NCBI GenBank assembly: GCA_949710005.1
Contig: OX453279.1
Coordinates: forward strand, 15,040,756 to 15,104,755
Reading direction: 5' to 3'
DNA: 64,000 nt
Origin: Ricordea florida
Taxonomy: Eukaryota > Cnidaria > Anthozoa > Corallimorpharia > Ricordeidae
The notes under the pieces are model-generated. The model saw nothing but the letters and a program-made list of their open reading frames with translations. It did no database searches and was not told the DNA's origin. Positions 36,932 through 48,088 of this stretch are shown one piece after another. A program made the translations under genes and the position numbers. Each line of letters starts with the position of its first letter. The stretch's first letter is position 1.

Positions 36932-37820
36932 TCAGAAAAGCGCTCTACGACGAAAGTGCAACGTTACTCGAACGTTTCCAGAGGCAAATGGTATGAGTTC
37001 TCCAGTGTCGCCTCTTATATTGATAGCTACGGATGAAAATACAGAAGTGCGAAGACGATGGTAGGTAGGTAGTTTGATCTCTTCTACAACTAGGTTGGCC
37101 TCCAGGTTGGCCTCGAGGTACCAGAATACGGAGCACGTTTGCTCGAGCATCCCCCACTACTTGAGACTCTACCAAATCTGAATACACGTACATGGTCTGG
37201 AACGCTTGTGAAGATAGCATACCCCACACCAAATCATCTTTTCTAGAGAGAATGGTCGTGGTAGCAAAAAGAGTAACGCTGTGATCCTCATTTAGTTCTA
37301 CGAGACCGGATGCTTTGATCTGGTACATATCAGGAAGAGTATACTTGTAGTTTACATATCCCAAGGAACGAGCCAGATTTTTAGGCAGCGTCACATACCA
37401 ACCAGAAGGCAGTTTAAGTTCAAAATAATCTTGAGCTTTCTCGTGAATGTAGAAACAGTCGTTTCCTCCAAGGCTTGTGATGTTGTGATCACTTCGGATG
37501 TAAATGTCCTTTAGGGCATTACGCAGTCCCGTCAACATTCCGTGAATTGCATCGTTGACGGTACGATAGATGCCACGTGGTAGATTGATGGGTAGCTTCC
37601 ACGGGTTGTTAGTCGTTTTACAGTGTAGGGTGTACGATAATTGATAGTCCTGAACATTGTGCCAGGTGTAGGGGTAGATGATATGCGTCATGGCCACTTC
37701 CCAGTCTTGACTTAGATGTACTTGAGCCGGTAAAGGCATCTTAAAGTCTGCTGCTTTGTTATCAGGGTGTTGCTCCCTACCTGCATTGCTGTTCAATACG
37801 ATGTAAAAACTGTTGGTCAT
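36932..37820 (-). pseudogene. Penton-like minor capsid protein 1 (D)
   Basis: The start at 37820 (MTNSFYIVLNSNAG) overlaps the previous stop as ATGA. The N-terminal part (about 255 residues) has WEVAMTHIIYP, SGWYVTLPKNLARSLGY and MYVYSDLVESQVVGD, all penton markers. A frameshift near 37145 moves the last strand block (SGNVRVTLHFRR) to the next frame, ending at 36932. It is a vertex protein in Polintons. Confidence 0.85.
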
Positions 37821-38895
37821 TGCACTTGGCGCCGAAAATGAAGTACCACGTTTACGATACCGTCCAGAAATGACAGCAGTTGACCACATCCGTCTGTTAA
37901 ATAGATCCCAATGGTTTGAAACGTTTTTGTTCGTAGTAGTAGGTAATATACGTGCTCTCTCTCCTCAAGCACTGTTTCGCGAAACACACCTCGAGGCACC
38001 GTTTCATGCAACAAGGGTAAACGTTCCTCACCCACTTGCCAGGGCTCCACAAGATTGGTTTGGACTTGAACCACTTTGTGTTTGCATGGACAAAGAGAAA
38101 CGGCAGGTAGAATAATGAAACCTCCGGGGAATGCAATAGATGTCTTGGGTGGTATGGCGTACCACATGAGGTCAAATTTAGGGGTTGGAATCAGACAGAC
38201 ATTCATGTCCAAATGTGTAGTGTTTTTATTAGATAAATACTTGCGGTTTATAACAGTTTGTATAGCCATTACTTATACGTGAATGATCTATTAGTTTGGA
38301 ATGTAATCACGTGATACTTGTTACTATAACACTGTATGATTCTTATTTCTTAATCAGTTGAATAAAGCCTATACGTATGATAAGAACTCTGCGTATAATT
38401 CTCTATTGTAGAATATCGAACCCAAAACCCGACAAAATGTACACCAGGTCTTGTGCTATTATCCTCTGTAATCCAACCAAGGGCTTGAGCTACCGACTCG
38501 GTGATCAATAACAACTCATGAGGAGATGTAAACGTAAGATTCCATTTCTCATCTGCAATGATCTTGTATTGAGGTGGAGGGTTACATGCGTTCAGGCACT
38601 GTAACATTCCCTCTACAACGTCCAAAGCAGTTTGATACCTACCCTCTGGTAAAGTGAAAAACTCAAGATCGCCAGAGCGTTGAAGCATGATATGGGAATG
38701 CAAGCAGTTCTGGGGGATGTCAAACCACGACAGCGGGTAAACCGCGTAATGCAAACCAACCTCCCAGTCTTCTTCATCCTTCAGTCGTATTTGTCTGGGT
38801 AGGGCCACACGGTAATGAGACTTGGAAGTGGTAGGAAATAGATTCGTACTAGCATTGCTGGGAAGCATCACGTAAAAATCGTTATCTTGAATCAT
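37817..38895 (-). pseudogene. Penton-like protein 2 (D), split
   Basis: The start at 38895 (MIQDNDFYVMLPSNAS) overlaps the integrase stop as ATGA. The first half (to 38350) has WEVGLHYAVYPLSW and LPEGRYQTALDVVEG. About 80 bp with stops follows, then the second half (38269-37817) with VQTNLVEPWQVG and a LHFRR end. It is clearly a paralogue of the gene downstream, so D has two penton-like genes in tandem. The central part is damaged. Confidence 0.75.
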
Positions 38896-40052
38896 TGAGA
38901 CACCAACTGTCGAGCAGGAACCCAACTATCGTATTTCTTAGGCCAACCTTTCGAGTGAACCAAGACTTCTGCTTGCGCTCCTTTGCCGCGACGGCGTAGC
39001 ACTTTTTCCACGCGAAAGAGATGATTCGACTTTTCAATCACTTTCTGCAGCTCGGTCTCATAAGATGTTCCTTCTATCCAATCACCGTCGTGTTCTTTTA
39101 AACGATAGACAGGAGGATCTCTTGGTAACCTGTGTGCTACTGTAAACGTTTCTTCACTCCAATTCGGGAGGTATGATTTCTCAAAGACACGCTTATGCTT
39201 ACTGATTTTGACTTGATCACCAACGTTGAATTTATACTTGATCACGGAAGGGTGTTTGCCATATAAGGTACGCCACACGTGCTGTGCATTCATGACAGTT
39301 ACCTCTGAAGGTTTCATGTTCGTTGATCGATGATTTGTCTAATTATAATTACCATTGACGAGGTCATTCAGTTTGTCTAATTAGTAATAAGAGCTGCTTG
39401 CAGTAAACAATCGCCACATCATTTGTTTCAGAGTCCGGTTGAACCGTTCCACCACTTGAGCCTTGGTTTCATTATAGGTGACGAAATGGTGAACGTTATG
39501 CTTCTTCAAAAATGTCTGAAACGTTCTGTTCTTGAATTCTGTACCAGCATCTGTCTGTAACTTTTCTGGCTTTCTACCCTGCCGAAAGATTTTTGCAAAG
39601 GCCTCTACTAGTGCGGAACCCGTCTTCGTTTTCAAGGGAACCACCCACGCATACTTGGACAAAATGTCAATACAGGTGAGTAGGTACTTGTATCCACGGT
39701 TCCGACGACTTAAACTCTGTAAACCGACTAAAACAGCTTGCCACTGATCATCTAGTCCGTTGACAAACACTTTGTTTCGACGAAAACGTCTACGAGCAGG
39801 TTTGTGTAGGCTATATCCAGGTTGTTGTTGCAAGCAAGTAATGACTTGTGCACGGGTTATACCAAAGGGACGTGCTGCTCGAAACAACTTGTCCACACCT
39901 CCTAAGGCTGAAGGACGGTTGGAGTCAAAATACAGTGTCTCCAACAGGCGGCTAAGTGTCTTTTGTGACGTTTTGTTTTTCGTTGAGTTGTTCTTCGTTT
40001 TCTTCAGTAGCATCTCTGTAATCAATGTGTACTTCGCTGCCACAACAGACAA
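38892..40052 (-). pseudogene. Integrase with chromodomain (D), inactive
   Basis: This is an rve-family integrase with a C-terminal SH3-like segment (FNVGDQVKISKHK) and a chromodomain-like end (RVEKVLRRRG, then WPKKYDSWVP). The second and third catalytic positions are present (QTDAGTEF and KAQVVERF). The first is changed: WQAVLVGL where the family has WQADLV, so Asp became Val. Two in-frame stops lie at about 39381 and 39339. The stop overlaps the next start as ATGA. Confidence 0.88.
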
Positions 40053-40527
40053 CTAAACAGCGCATTCTCTCACACAAACCTCTTAAGGACAAGGTAGGTG
40101 TGGAGCTTGCACATAGACGACTTGCGACACTTCCCATTGCCTGACATAAAATGGAAAGAAAGCGTATGCACACACCTTTTATAAGCTGACCTGTCATCCA
40201 CCAAACAGACGGATAATGACTTGGATACAAGGTTCGAAGCTTGCAATGAAAGGTGTATTGCTATCTCCAAGGGGTGTGGGTGTAATCCATGTAGCTGTAA
40301 AAGCTCAATCACCGTCCCCAGTGTATAGGTTCTACATGTTTGAGGAGTAATGACCACTGTTCGTAGGGTACTTTACGCAGATTCTTGTTTGAATAGGGAA
40401 TGCAACATTTCGTACAACCACGCACCAAGGAAAAGTACAACCAGTCCATGGTAAGATTGAAATGACGGATGATGGCCTGCAAACCTCCCTTTATAGCCAT
40501 CCAGAACCACCACTACACGCTGGTTCA
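40053..40527. other. Gap between integrase and PolB (D)
   Basis: Two short minus-strand frames occur (40070-40357 and 40309-40500), neither with recognisable features. I do not call a gene. They could be remnants of the PolB C-terminus or a lost small gene. Confidence 0.4.
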
Positions 40528-43070
40528 TTAACGGTATCCATAGGGAAAGGTGTGAAATCCATGTACCACTCGTTTGTCATAAACCAGCTTGTATTTCTTT
40601 CTTAACTTGACAGTGTGAATTGTTTTCGTTTTAGCTTCACGTTTGATGAAATGGGGATTCTCAAGGAATATTGGCTCGCCGCTAGGACTGCGGATCTCTG
40701 CACACATGGTGGAGAAATTAAGCTTCTGTGAACCCCGATAATTCAAGGTGAATCCTCTGACCTTGCAAGTAGTTTTACCATTTTTTGTTTGGTAAGCGTA
40801 GTTCTTTGGTCCTCCGGAAACAAAGGTAGTAATGTAGTCGTCATCGTCAAGTTCGTTCGTAAGTTCTCCCAAATAATCACCTAACGACGGCATCCATTAA
40901 CCAGGTTGGCTTGTGAAGATGACAGAATCAGTGTCAAAGTAAAGGACCCGTCTTTGAAGACGTTCGAGTACAGAGTACAATTTGAGCCTTGCGTGTGCAG
41001 TTGTGAAAGCTGCGATGACGACATTAGTTTTGTCTGACGTCGATACAAATCCTTCTCCTTGAGTATAATAAACCTCTACACATTCATCGTTGACAAACTG
41101 GATGTTTTGCACCTGGGTCGATTGGCAGGTCAAAAGTCTGAAATAGCGTTCTGGTTCCTTCACCAGCTCTACCTGAGTCATATTGTCGCGCTGTCCAAAT
41201 TTACCCCAGAAGGAATTCAGCATCAGTTTGGCCAGCGAGCGCAACCCAGGGTTTTTCTTGATTTTCGAACAGTCCAGCTTGATTCCTTCTTTTCTTTCAT
41301 ATTCATAAATGGACTGTTGTTTTTGTAGTTCCGTTTCGCACCAAGAAGGCCATCCGCTCGCCTCTTGTTTGATTTTCAAAAAGGTGTCGATGTAACTAGA
41401 AAACAACTTGTTTGATTTCTCGGGAAAGTGCCACACCTCTACCATTCGAACCATGCGGTATCCCAGCTCCAGTGCCTTGTTGATTTCTATTGAACACCAG
41501 GTTCCAGAGAGCGTGCGTTCTTCCTCACTGTGTTCACAGGGTGTCTGTTGTAGATTCTCAGCGCAAGTTCTACATAACGGGAACATCAGTTTTCCTTGAA
41601 CACGGTAAGGAAGAATGGGATGGAATAGAAATGAGGGTGGTAGAATATTGCATTTGATGAGACCAAAGAACTCACAGGGTGAATGATCGATGAGGGCCTC
41701 GCTTGACAGAATTTCAGGATGACCGATGGGAATTTCACAGTACTTATTTGTCCAGGGGTATAAAGATGTGAAGTCCACGTAGTGGATTTTTTCGTTTTCA
41801 ATGACTTCTTTGTGGAGACAGATCGCATTGGTTCGTCCCCCAAAGAAGGCGTGGCGAGGTTCTAAGGGTGTGTCAAAGTTTAGACGGTTGATAAAGGCTC
41901 TTATATCCGGGTTCATGCTTAGTTCCTTCTTGAATTGACATTCCCATATGACCTCTACCCTGTATCCCGACATCTTGAGCCGTTCAATTTTGCGATCCGT
42001 TCCTTCCTTGAGGTCTTCCATGCTGGTTCCATTGACGGGGTTTATAGTATCCGGTAAAAAGCATTGTTCACACCCATGCCACATACACTCCATGAATTCA
42101 TAGACAATTCGGTTCTCGGGATCATACCCATCGACATAATGGCCACCAATGCAGTGTTCCCCACCGTTCAGGGCATGAAGTATGCGTTTTCCGGTCTGAT
42201 GGTGAATCCATGAGAGCCATTGAAGTGAAAGCACAGAATATTTGCGACATCGTGGTAGCCTTGTGCTGGGATGAGGCCGATAGTGTTTTCCTCCAGGAAC
42301 TGTTGTCGAAACACTCGGTTGCAGGCTGAGGCAATCGTAATGCAGTGCTTGAATGGGTCCTGGTGACATGTGTCTTCCATGAGTTCTTTAAACTTGAGGC
42401 AGCATCGTCTAAGAATGTCAACATCGCTGCGACAGTATTCTACAATTTCTATGGCGAAGTCAAACACAAAGTCAGCATTTCTTAATTCATGATACCATTC
42501 CAGGAAATCTTGCCGTTCTTTTTTGCTCAGGCTGTTGGGATCATAGTCTTCGACTGGAGGGAGGGGGCCAATGTAGGTTTGAGTTTCTTTCCTATTAAAG
42601 AAATGCGGAAAATAGCCTTTCTTCAATTCTGTCAGTCCAAAGGTTTTTGGCAAGGCTCTTAACGGCATCGGTAAGAAATTAAGTGAATCGCGGAACTTTA
42701 TTCCGGCTGCTTCGAGGTCCATGGACAGGATCTTGGCGCCATTTAATATTAACTTCGGGAGTAAAAGTTCTTTGTAAAAATATTCGCACAACAGAAATCC
42801 ATCGTACCCACGAAGGATGTGAGCAATGACGATAGCTCCTTGGTGCGTACCGTCTAACAACCATGAACCAAACTGATCAATGCAATCATCGCCTTTAAAG
42901 ATAGTTTCGTCACCGGTTTTGTCTTGAATGATAAGTAGATTTGCAACATGACCTCCTTCGTCTTGACGTGCTTCAATGTCAAAAAACAGATACTCTTGAC
43001 TTACTTCTTCATCTTCTTCCTCACTGTCGTCCTCGTCAACTTCACCATTTACGAAACTTTCTTCTGACAC
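40528..43070 (-). pseudogene. Protein-primed DNA polymerase B (D)
   Basis: In coding order it has an acidic start, exonuclease I (LFFDIEARQ, about 42980) and exonuclease segments to about 42200. After a frameshift near 42190 come a nuclease-like block (GKRILHALNGGEH, VDGYDPENRIVYEF), motif A (DFTSLYPW, about 41760), motif B (NSFWGKFG) and motif C (YFDTDSV, about 40940). An in-frame TAA at 40897 precedes a conserved C-terminus (121 residues). The usual N-terminal domains upstream of the exonuclease are absent, so the 5-prime end is lost or was an exon elsewhere. Confidence 0.87.
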
Positions 43071-43387
43071 CCGTCTCCTTTTTCGTCGTTTTTTTGAATA
43101 TGACTCGTGTTTTGAAAATGGTAGTGCGACTCAAAAATTGAAAATCGGTAGTGTGTTCATATTAGATATTATTCGATATAGTTCAGAAATCCTAACAGTT
43201 GCGTTTTGAAGAGGACTCGTGTTTGAAAAAATGTTATGTAACGATATATTTGGTATCGTGATCATGTCAGTAAATGTATTAGTTTGTTATTTTACTGAGA
43301 TCGTCAACTCACTTCTGTTTCAAACTATGTCATTGGTGGTTTTGTCTATCGCTCAAGTCATTCTCTTTCTTAATTTCTTTGACAGGT

Positions 43388-44153
43388 CCTGTTAACTTGT
43401 GGTATCTGCCACGAAGACGAGTTCAACATACCAAAATCAGAATGTTGTAAGCAAGCCATACATGAAAAGTGTAAAAAGAGGTGGCAGCGGACCTTGATCC
43501 CCAGTGCAGGGCAATGTCCTCTGCGTAGGACCGAGTATAAACAAAACTACACAGAGACAGAATTCGCAGAAGTGGACGAATTCATGAAGTTACTGAAAAG
43601 AGAAGTAAGTGTATATCATATTTTACATGATGGTCTTAAGAGATCAAATCGAACTTGAGTGATGCATACACTGTTTAAGGTGTACTTCAATTGAACAAAG
43701 TATGTTTCGTTATAACAACTAAGTCAGAACCTCCGGTATTAGAGTCTTACAACATTGAGCGGTTGGAAGCCTGAAAACAAATTTGTAGAGGGCAATGTTA
43801 TGGCTCAAAATTGTTGCCTCGCTCTATTTTATGTTGTTGGAAACCTGAAAAAAAAAATTGTAGAGGGCAATGTCACAACTCATATTATGGTGCTATTTTG
43901 TGTTTTCTAATATTAAAGTATGGTTCATCTCTATTACAGAGCTGTCCAAGACACCACCCCGAAACAAGCCACTTGCCCACCTGCACTTGCCCACCTACCA
44001 TGCATTTATAAAGATAAATTAAGGACGAATCTTCAAAGATATCAAGTTGGGCGAATGCATAAAGATATTGTAGAGTGTAATTGTGTTGGGAATGGGGACT
44101 TGTGCTATTCGTGTTATAGAAAAAACAAATTTATTAATAAACATTATGTTTAA
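43388..44153 (+). CDS. RING-like zinc protein, possibly spliced (D)
   Basis: An open stretch at about 43388-43606 reads CGICHEDEF, ECCKQAIHEKC, then GQCPL, the spacing of a RING or RING-variant finger. The last expected Cys reads as Arg. It is preceded by a polypyrimidine-AG (TTTGACAG) and followed by GTAAGT, so it looks like an exon. A second acceptor-like site (CTATTACAG, about 43942) precedes a Cys-rich frame ending at 44153 (ECNCVGNGDLCYSCY). Whether the two join in frame is not clear. It is the only D gene on the plus strand. Confidence 0.45.
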
Positions 44154-44608
44154 GTTTTCTTCAGTTTACTTTTCATGACAAATTTTATTTTGGTTACGTT
44201 TTATAGGTAAAATTGGGTTTTGTAGAGTAATTTTCTGGTTAGAACAAATTTTTTTTTTTCATTGTATATAGGCAATTTTCAATTATATCTAGTAAAGATG
44301 TTTTTTATGTTCTCAATATTAAAGACATATTTTTACAACACATGTTTGTCTTCTCATTGAGTACTTCAACTAGTCCTTTGCTGTCATACCATCCTCTTTA
44401 CAGGTAATTTCAACAACACGGCGTTGTACTGCAAACGGAATCCCAGGCTTCGTTTTGAATTATTGCAGCCGTATCTTCCAAAGTTAAGATCTTATTGGAA
44501 ACAAAACATTTCTAGATCCATTGCAAAGAGTTGATGGTGTCATCCATCCGGTTATACCAGTTAGTATCGTATCATTTTTCACGTCCCTTGTTTGACTTAG
44601 AATCCGGT
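44154..44608. other. Spacer before the right terminal repeat of D
   Basis: AT-rich, with no open frame of note and no recognised motif. Confidence 0.5.
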
Positions 44609-45109
44609 CTAGAAACTACTGAAGTTAATGTATGCGACCTGGGAGCAAACCGATCTGGCTTACGAATTCCCCTACCTGTTTATAAACCAGTTTTCTTTAT
44701 GTTTATATATATATATACAAACCTGTATCCGATCTTCAAGAAACCTGTTTGTCTGGCTCCCAAAAGAACTAACTTATTCATACATTCATAACGTTAGTGA
44801 CTTCTCATTGGTCGATGATGATGTCATCGTTCTCTCATTGGTCGATCGTGATGTCATCGTTCTCTCATTGGACCAGAGCTCTTTCCATTGTTCTCGATAG
44901 CTATATATTTGCGATACAACCCGGATGGTTGGGCGGAGACGTAACAGTATGATACAACACACTTCTCTCTTCAAAACTCATAAAATATTCAACAATACTA
45001 CTAACCTCATTCACTATTCAACATGGCGTCAACCTCACCATCACTCCTCCCTCAAATATACCTGCATATCATTTGAATACATTGATCTACCCTTCTAGAA
45101 CATACTACT
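44609..45109 (-). repeat. Terminal inverted repeat of Element D, right copy
   Basis: This is the mirror of 30575-31074. It ends CATACTACT, followed by the probable target duplication GGTTTG (45110-45115). Confidence 0.92.
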
Positions 45110-45115
45110 GGTTTG

Positions 45116-46740
45116 CAACAAAGCGCTCCAAGACCTTAGAAACGATGCAAAGTAGCGAGATCGGTCTATAGTTCTCAGCAAGAGTGGGGTCGTCCTTCTT
45201 GATGACTGGAGAAACATTTGCCCGTTTCCATTGTGCGGGCACTACACCGAGTGACAAAGACATGTTAAACAGTTTGCACAAGGAGGAGGCAATTTCAACA
45301 GCTGCTTTCTTCAATAGGGTACCTGGGATGTTATCAGGCCCACATGCTTTATTAGGGTCCAAGCCTAGTAGAACATCGGTCACTTCTCCCACATTAAGTT
45401 GGATGGAATCGAGTTTCTCAGGTATGCCAGGGGACTGGGTTCTACTTTGATGCTCGCGTGGCTTGCGGGACTAAAAACTGAGTGGAAAAACTTGTTCAAC
45501 AAGTTTGCTTTGTCCCGGCTATCAGTTAGAAACTTTTGCCCATCCCTTTAGAGATTAGGTGAACACTGTTTCGACGTACAGGATTTAAAGTACGACCAGA
45601 AGCGCTTTGGATTATCCGAGATTGATGCCTTCATTTTTTCAGAGTGCTCTATCTTTTTCATCAAAAGCATGTCCTTAACTGATCCCCGCAGTTCATTGTA
45701 TCTAATTTCTGCCGAAGTCGAGCGTTTCATTAAGAGCTTTTTCCTTTGAGTGTCTTTCTTTTTTATCAATGAAATTAGTTCATTATCAATCCACGGAAGA
45801 TCGTTGACCCTGTGCGCTTTACACATTGGAATGTGTTCTTTCACAGCTGCAACAAAGAGATCATACCAGTTATCAAGTGAGGCGTCAGGGTCGTTTGGGA
45901 CAAAGCAAGTGTCCCAAGGGATGTTGTTTAAAGTTTCTTTAAACCCTGACCTATCGGCACGTTTAAAGTCGTAAACACTGCGCTTGATTTTCTGCTTTTT
46001 AGGAATTTTGAAATCAATTTCAAAACTGATCAGTTTGTGATCGGAAGAAAGGATGTCGAATCCATGAACATGTCTGAATTTAGACGGGAAGGTGGTCAGC
46101 ACTAAGTCGAGAATGTTATCGCCTCTTGTAGGAAAATCAACAAGCTGCCAGAGAAAATTGTCTTTCACAAGTTTAGTAAAATAGTTATGAAGGCCGTCGC
46201 CGGTGTTTGTAGTACCCGTGTTCCAGTCGATGGTATGATTTCCGCACAGGTCCCTACTTCATTATGCATTCTGTATTAATACTATTTCGTTCTTCGAACA
46301 CAAGAAATATTTGCACGTGCATTACACCAGACAAGACAGCTTCAGCATGCATAATGAAGTAGGGACCTGTGCCGAAATCTTACCCAGTCGATCTCTGCGA
46401 GGTTGAAATCGCCGACTAAAATAAGCTGATCGAAATTTGCTCGAGACGCAAGGCAAAGAATTTTCTTGAGCTGTTTCAGGTAGTCTAAATCAGTGCCGGG
46501 AGGACAATAATAAACAATAGCTAGGATCTTGCGCCGTTCATTTGGGCGAAGTTCACAAGCTAAAAGTTCGGCATCCGTCTCAAGGTCTTTTCTTCTAATA
46601 CTCAGTATACTGTTTCTAACTACTAAAAGAACCCCACCGCCTGTTCTGTCTGTGGATGTATAAAGTCCGAGAATGGCAGCAATTCACAGTTCAAGACGTT
46701 GGGTTTTAGCCAGGTTTGTACACAAAAAATGATATGTACC
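45116..46740 (-). pseudogene. Non-LTR retrotransposon: endonuclease and RT 5-prime part
   Basis: In coding order it has an endonuclease of the exo-endo-phosphatase type (GGGVLLVVRN, LACELRPNERRK, LILVGDFNLAEIDW; about 46690-46392). A small MITE follows, then the endonuclease end (SDHKLISFEID), a linker with DLPWIDNELISLIKK, and, after a frameshift near 45400-45540, the RT fingers (PNKACGPDNIPG, SPVIKKDDPTLAENYRPIS) to LERFV. It continues at 30568. I class it as CR1/L2-like from the motif wording. The 5-prime end is cut at about 46740 by other relics. Confidence 0.85.
46232..46383. mobile_element. MITE in the retrotransposon endonuclease
   Basis: The inverted repeats of about 40 bp contain GCACAGGTCCCTACTTCATT, nearly perfect. 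It is flanked by a direct repeat CCAGTCGAT (46223-46231 and 46384-46392), an 8-9 bp duplication as made by hAT-type transposases. The endonuclease reading frame continues across the site. Confidence 0.82.
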
Positions 46741-46741
46741 T

Positions 46742-47095
46742 CGATCTTATTGGACAGTGGATAAACCCAATGATGTTCATCAAGCTGATTTATTGTTTTG
46801 ACCGTATGATAAGTTTAGAGATAAAACTTATAAATATGCACTAGTAAGTAGTGGATGTTTCTTCACGTTATAAGGAAGCAGAAGCATTAACATCAAAAGA
46901 TTCCGGGGAGGTAGCAAAAGCTTTTAATAAAATTTATTTCAGGAAATTAAAATGGCCTAAGACATTAGTGGTGGATCCGGGCAAGGCATTTTTTGGCGAC
47001 GTAGCAAAATTGATGAGTAAGCATGGGGTTTTGATTAAACGGAGCAGAGAAAATAACCATAGATCACAAGGATTTGTGGAAAGAGCAAAACCCTA
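46742..47095 (+). pseudogene. Integrase fragment of the A/B/C type
   Basis: The fragment covers the catalytic core. The WTVDKPN and VHQADLLF region (about 46750-46795) is followed by a stop and then, after frame changes, by DVSSRYKEAEALTSKDSGEV, VVDPGKAFFGDV and FVERA. All three acidic positions can be found, but stops and shifts break the frame and the rest is missing. It is closest to the A and B integrases, not D. It shows that a further A-lineage element once integrated here. Confidence 0.82.
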
Positions 47096-47176
47096 TAGAA
47101 AGGATTCATCTATAAAATGATCGGCATCGTATAGGTTTTTTTCTTTATCGTAAAATCGGCATTTACGAATCCAATT

Positions 47177-47490
47177 TTAGATAAGTCGAACTGAATCTGT
47201 ACATATTCTACAATCTCGTTTCCGCTTTTCATGTAAACAAATTCCAGATCTTACACACTCTTTGCAATCTTCCTTTCGTTTTCCATGTGCACAAATACCA
47301 ATTCCACAACATTCTCTACACCTTTACCTTTCCTCCCCATGGGGGCACTTATTCCTACTCCTTGATTCTCTTACATAAGCCCGACAATCTGAACATGTTT
47401 TTAACTCATGTCCCTCTTTTAAAAAATAACTAATAAGTAGGTTAAGTTTGCACCTGCGGTTGCTACATGTTTTTCTCTTGGTTCAGTCAT
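47177..47490 (-). pseudogene. Zinc-repeat protein relic
   Basis: The start at 47490 (MTEPREKHVATAGANL) is followed by a frameshift near 47425, then KTCSDCRAYVRES and three repeats of the type CPHGEER, CAHGKRKEDCKEC, CLHEKRKRDCRIC, with one in-frame TAA. The repeat type is that of the A and B terminal genes, but the N-terminus is not SAP-like. The start codon overlaps the stop of the TBP-like gene by eight bases (ATGACTGA), so the two were neighbours in one compact genome. Confidence 0.72.
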
Positions 47491-48088
47491 ATATTTTAGC
47501 GTTATCATTCAATTTCACTTTGTGAAAATATTTACTACAAGTTTCCTTAATAAATTCATGCGCTTGTTGTACTTGATTATGTGTTACAGCCGAAGTTATA
47601 TTGATTTTACCGGACCTAAATACGATTATGTTGGTTTCGCTAGTCGGTGTTCGGTAAACAATAATAACACCCGCGTATTTGTTTTTATCATAATTGCATC
47701 TAACAACAACTGCTTGATTGTTCATTAATATTTCCAATCGACGTCTATTATTGCAATATCCACAATTGGTGGCCGAATTTATTAAACTTATAGATACATT
47801 AGCTGGTGAAATATCACCTAATGCACGTTTTAGTATGCTAGTAGCCATTATACTGTGTTATAATGACCTACATCCAACTTGCACAAGCTTACCATATTTT
47901 GCTATTTATATTTTATCACCCACAATAATAATCAAGGTGTATTGATTTTTAAATTGACCACTCCTCGAATTAACACATACATCTCTGTTAATATCCCGAT
48001 AACTAATGCCAATTATGTTTCCATCTAGTATCGTATTACAGGCTACTAGATCTAAATTAACCGAAACAATCCTTGAACTGATCGTCAT
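47483..48088 (-). pseudogene. TATA-binding-protein-like gene, virus type
   Basis: One frame with two in-frame stops (about 47907 and 47859). The N-terminal half has SSRIVSVNLDLV, QFKNQYTLII and KYGKLVQVGCRS; the C-terminal half has YAGVIIVYRTPTSETNIIVF, then RSGKINITSAVTHNQV. Each half has the TBP-lobe pattern (strand, short turn, strand ending in I-F-x-S-G-K-I-x-I-T-x, then helix). The F-x-N-Q start of the first lobe and the T-G-C-like cysteine are features I associate with TBP-like proteins of large DNA viruses, not host TBP. It is an endogenous relic. Confidence 0.62.

Larger units (their letters stand above)
30575..45109. mobile_element. Element D, canonical Polinton, decayed
   Basis: The element is 14,535 bp with inverted repeats of about 500 bp starting AGTAGTATGTTC. 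On the minus strand, in transcription order, are PolB, integrase, a penton-like pair, a basic core-like protein, major capsid, adenain-like protease, packaging ATPase, a basic small protein, a PX-like protein, an unknown protein and a GRF zinc-finger protein. A RING-like gene is on the plus strand. Most large genes have stops or frameshifts; ATPase and protease are open. It lies in a CR1/L2-like retrotransposon, so it is younger than that copy. It is not closely related to A, B or C. Confidence 0.94.

Noticed and set aside
40070-40500. Two small frames between D integrase and PolB
   Set aside because: They overlap each other, have no recognised motif and no counterpart elsewhere in the window.
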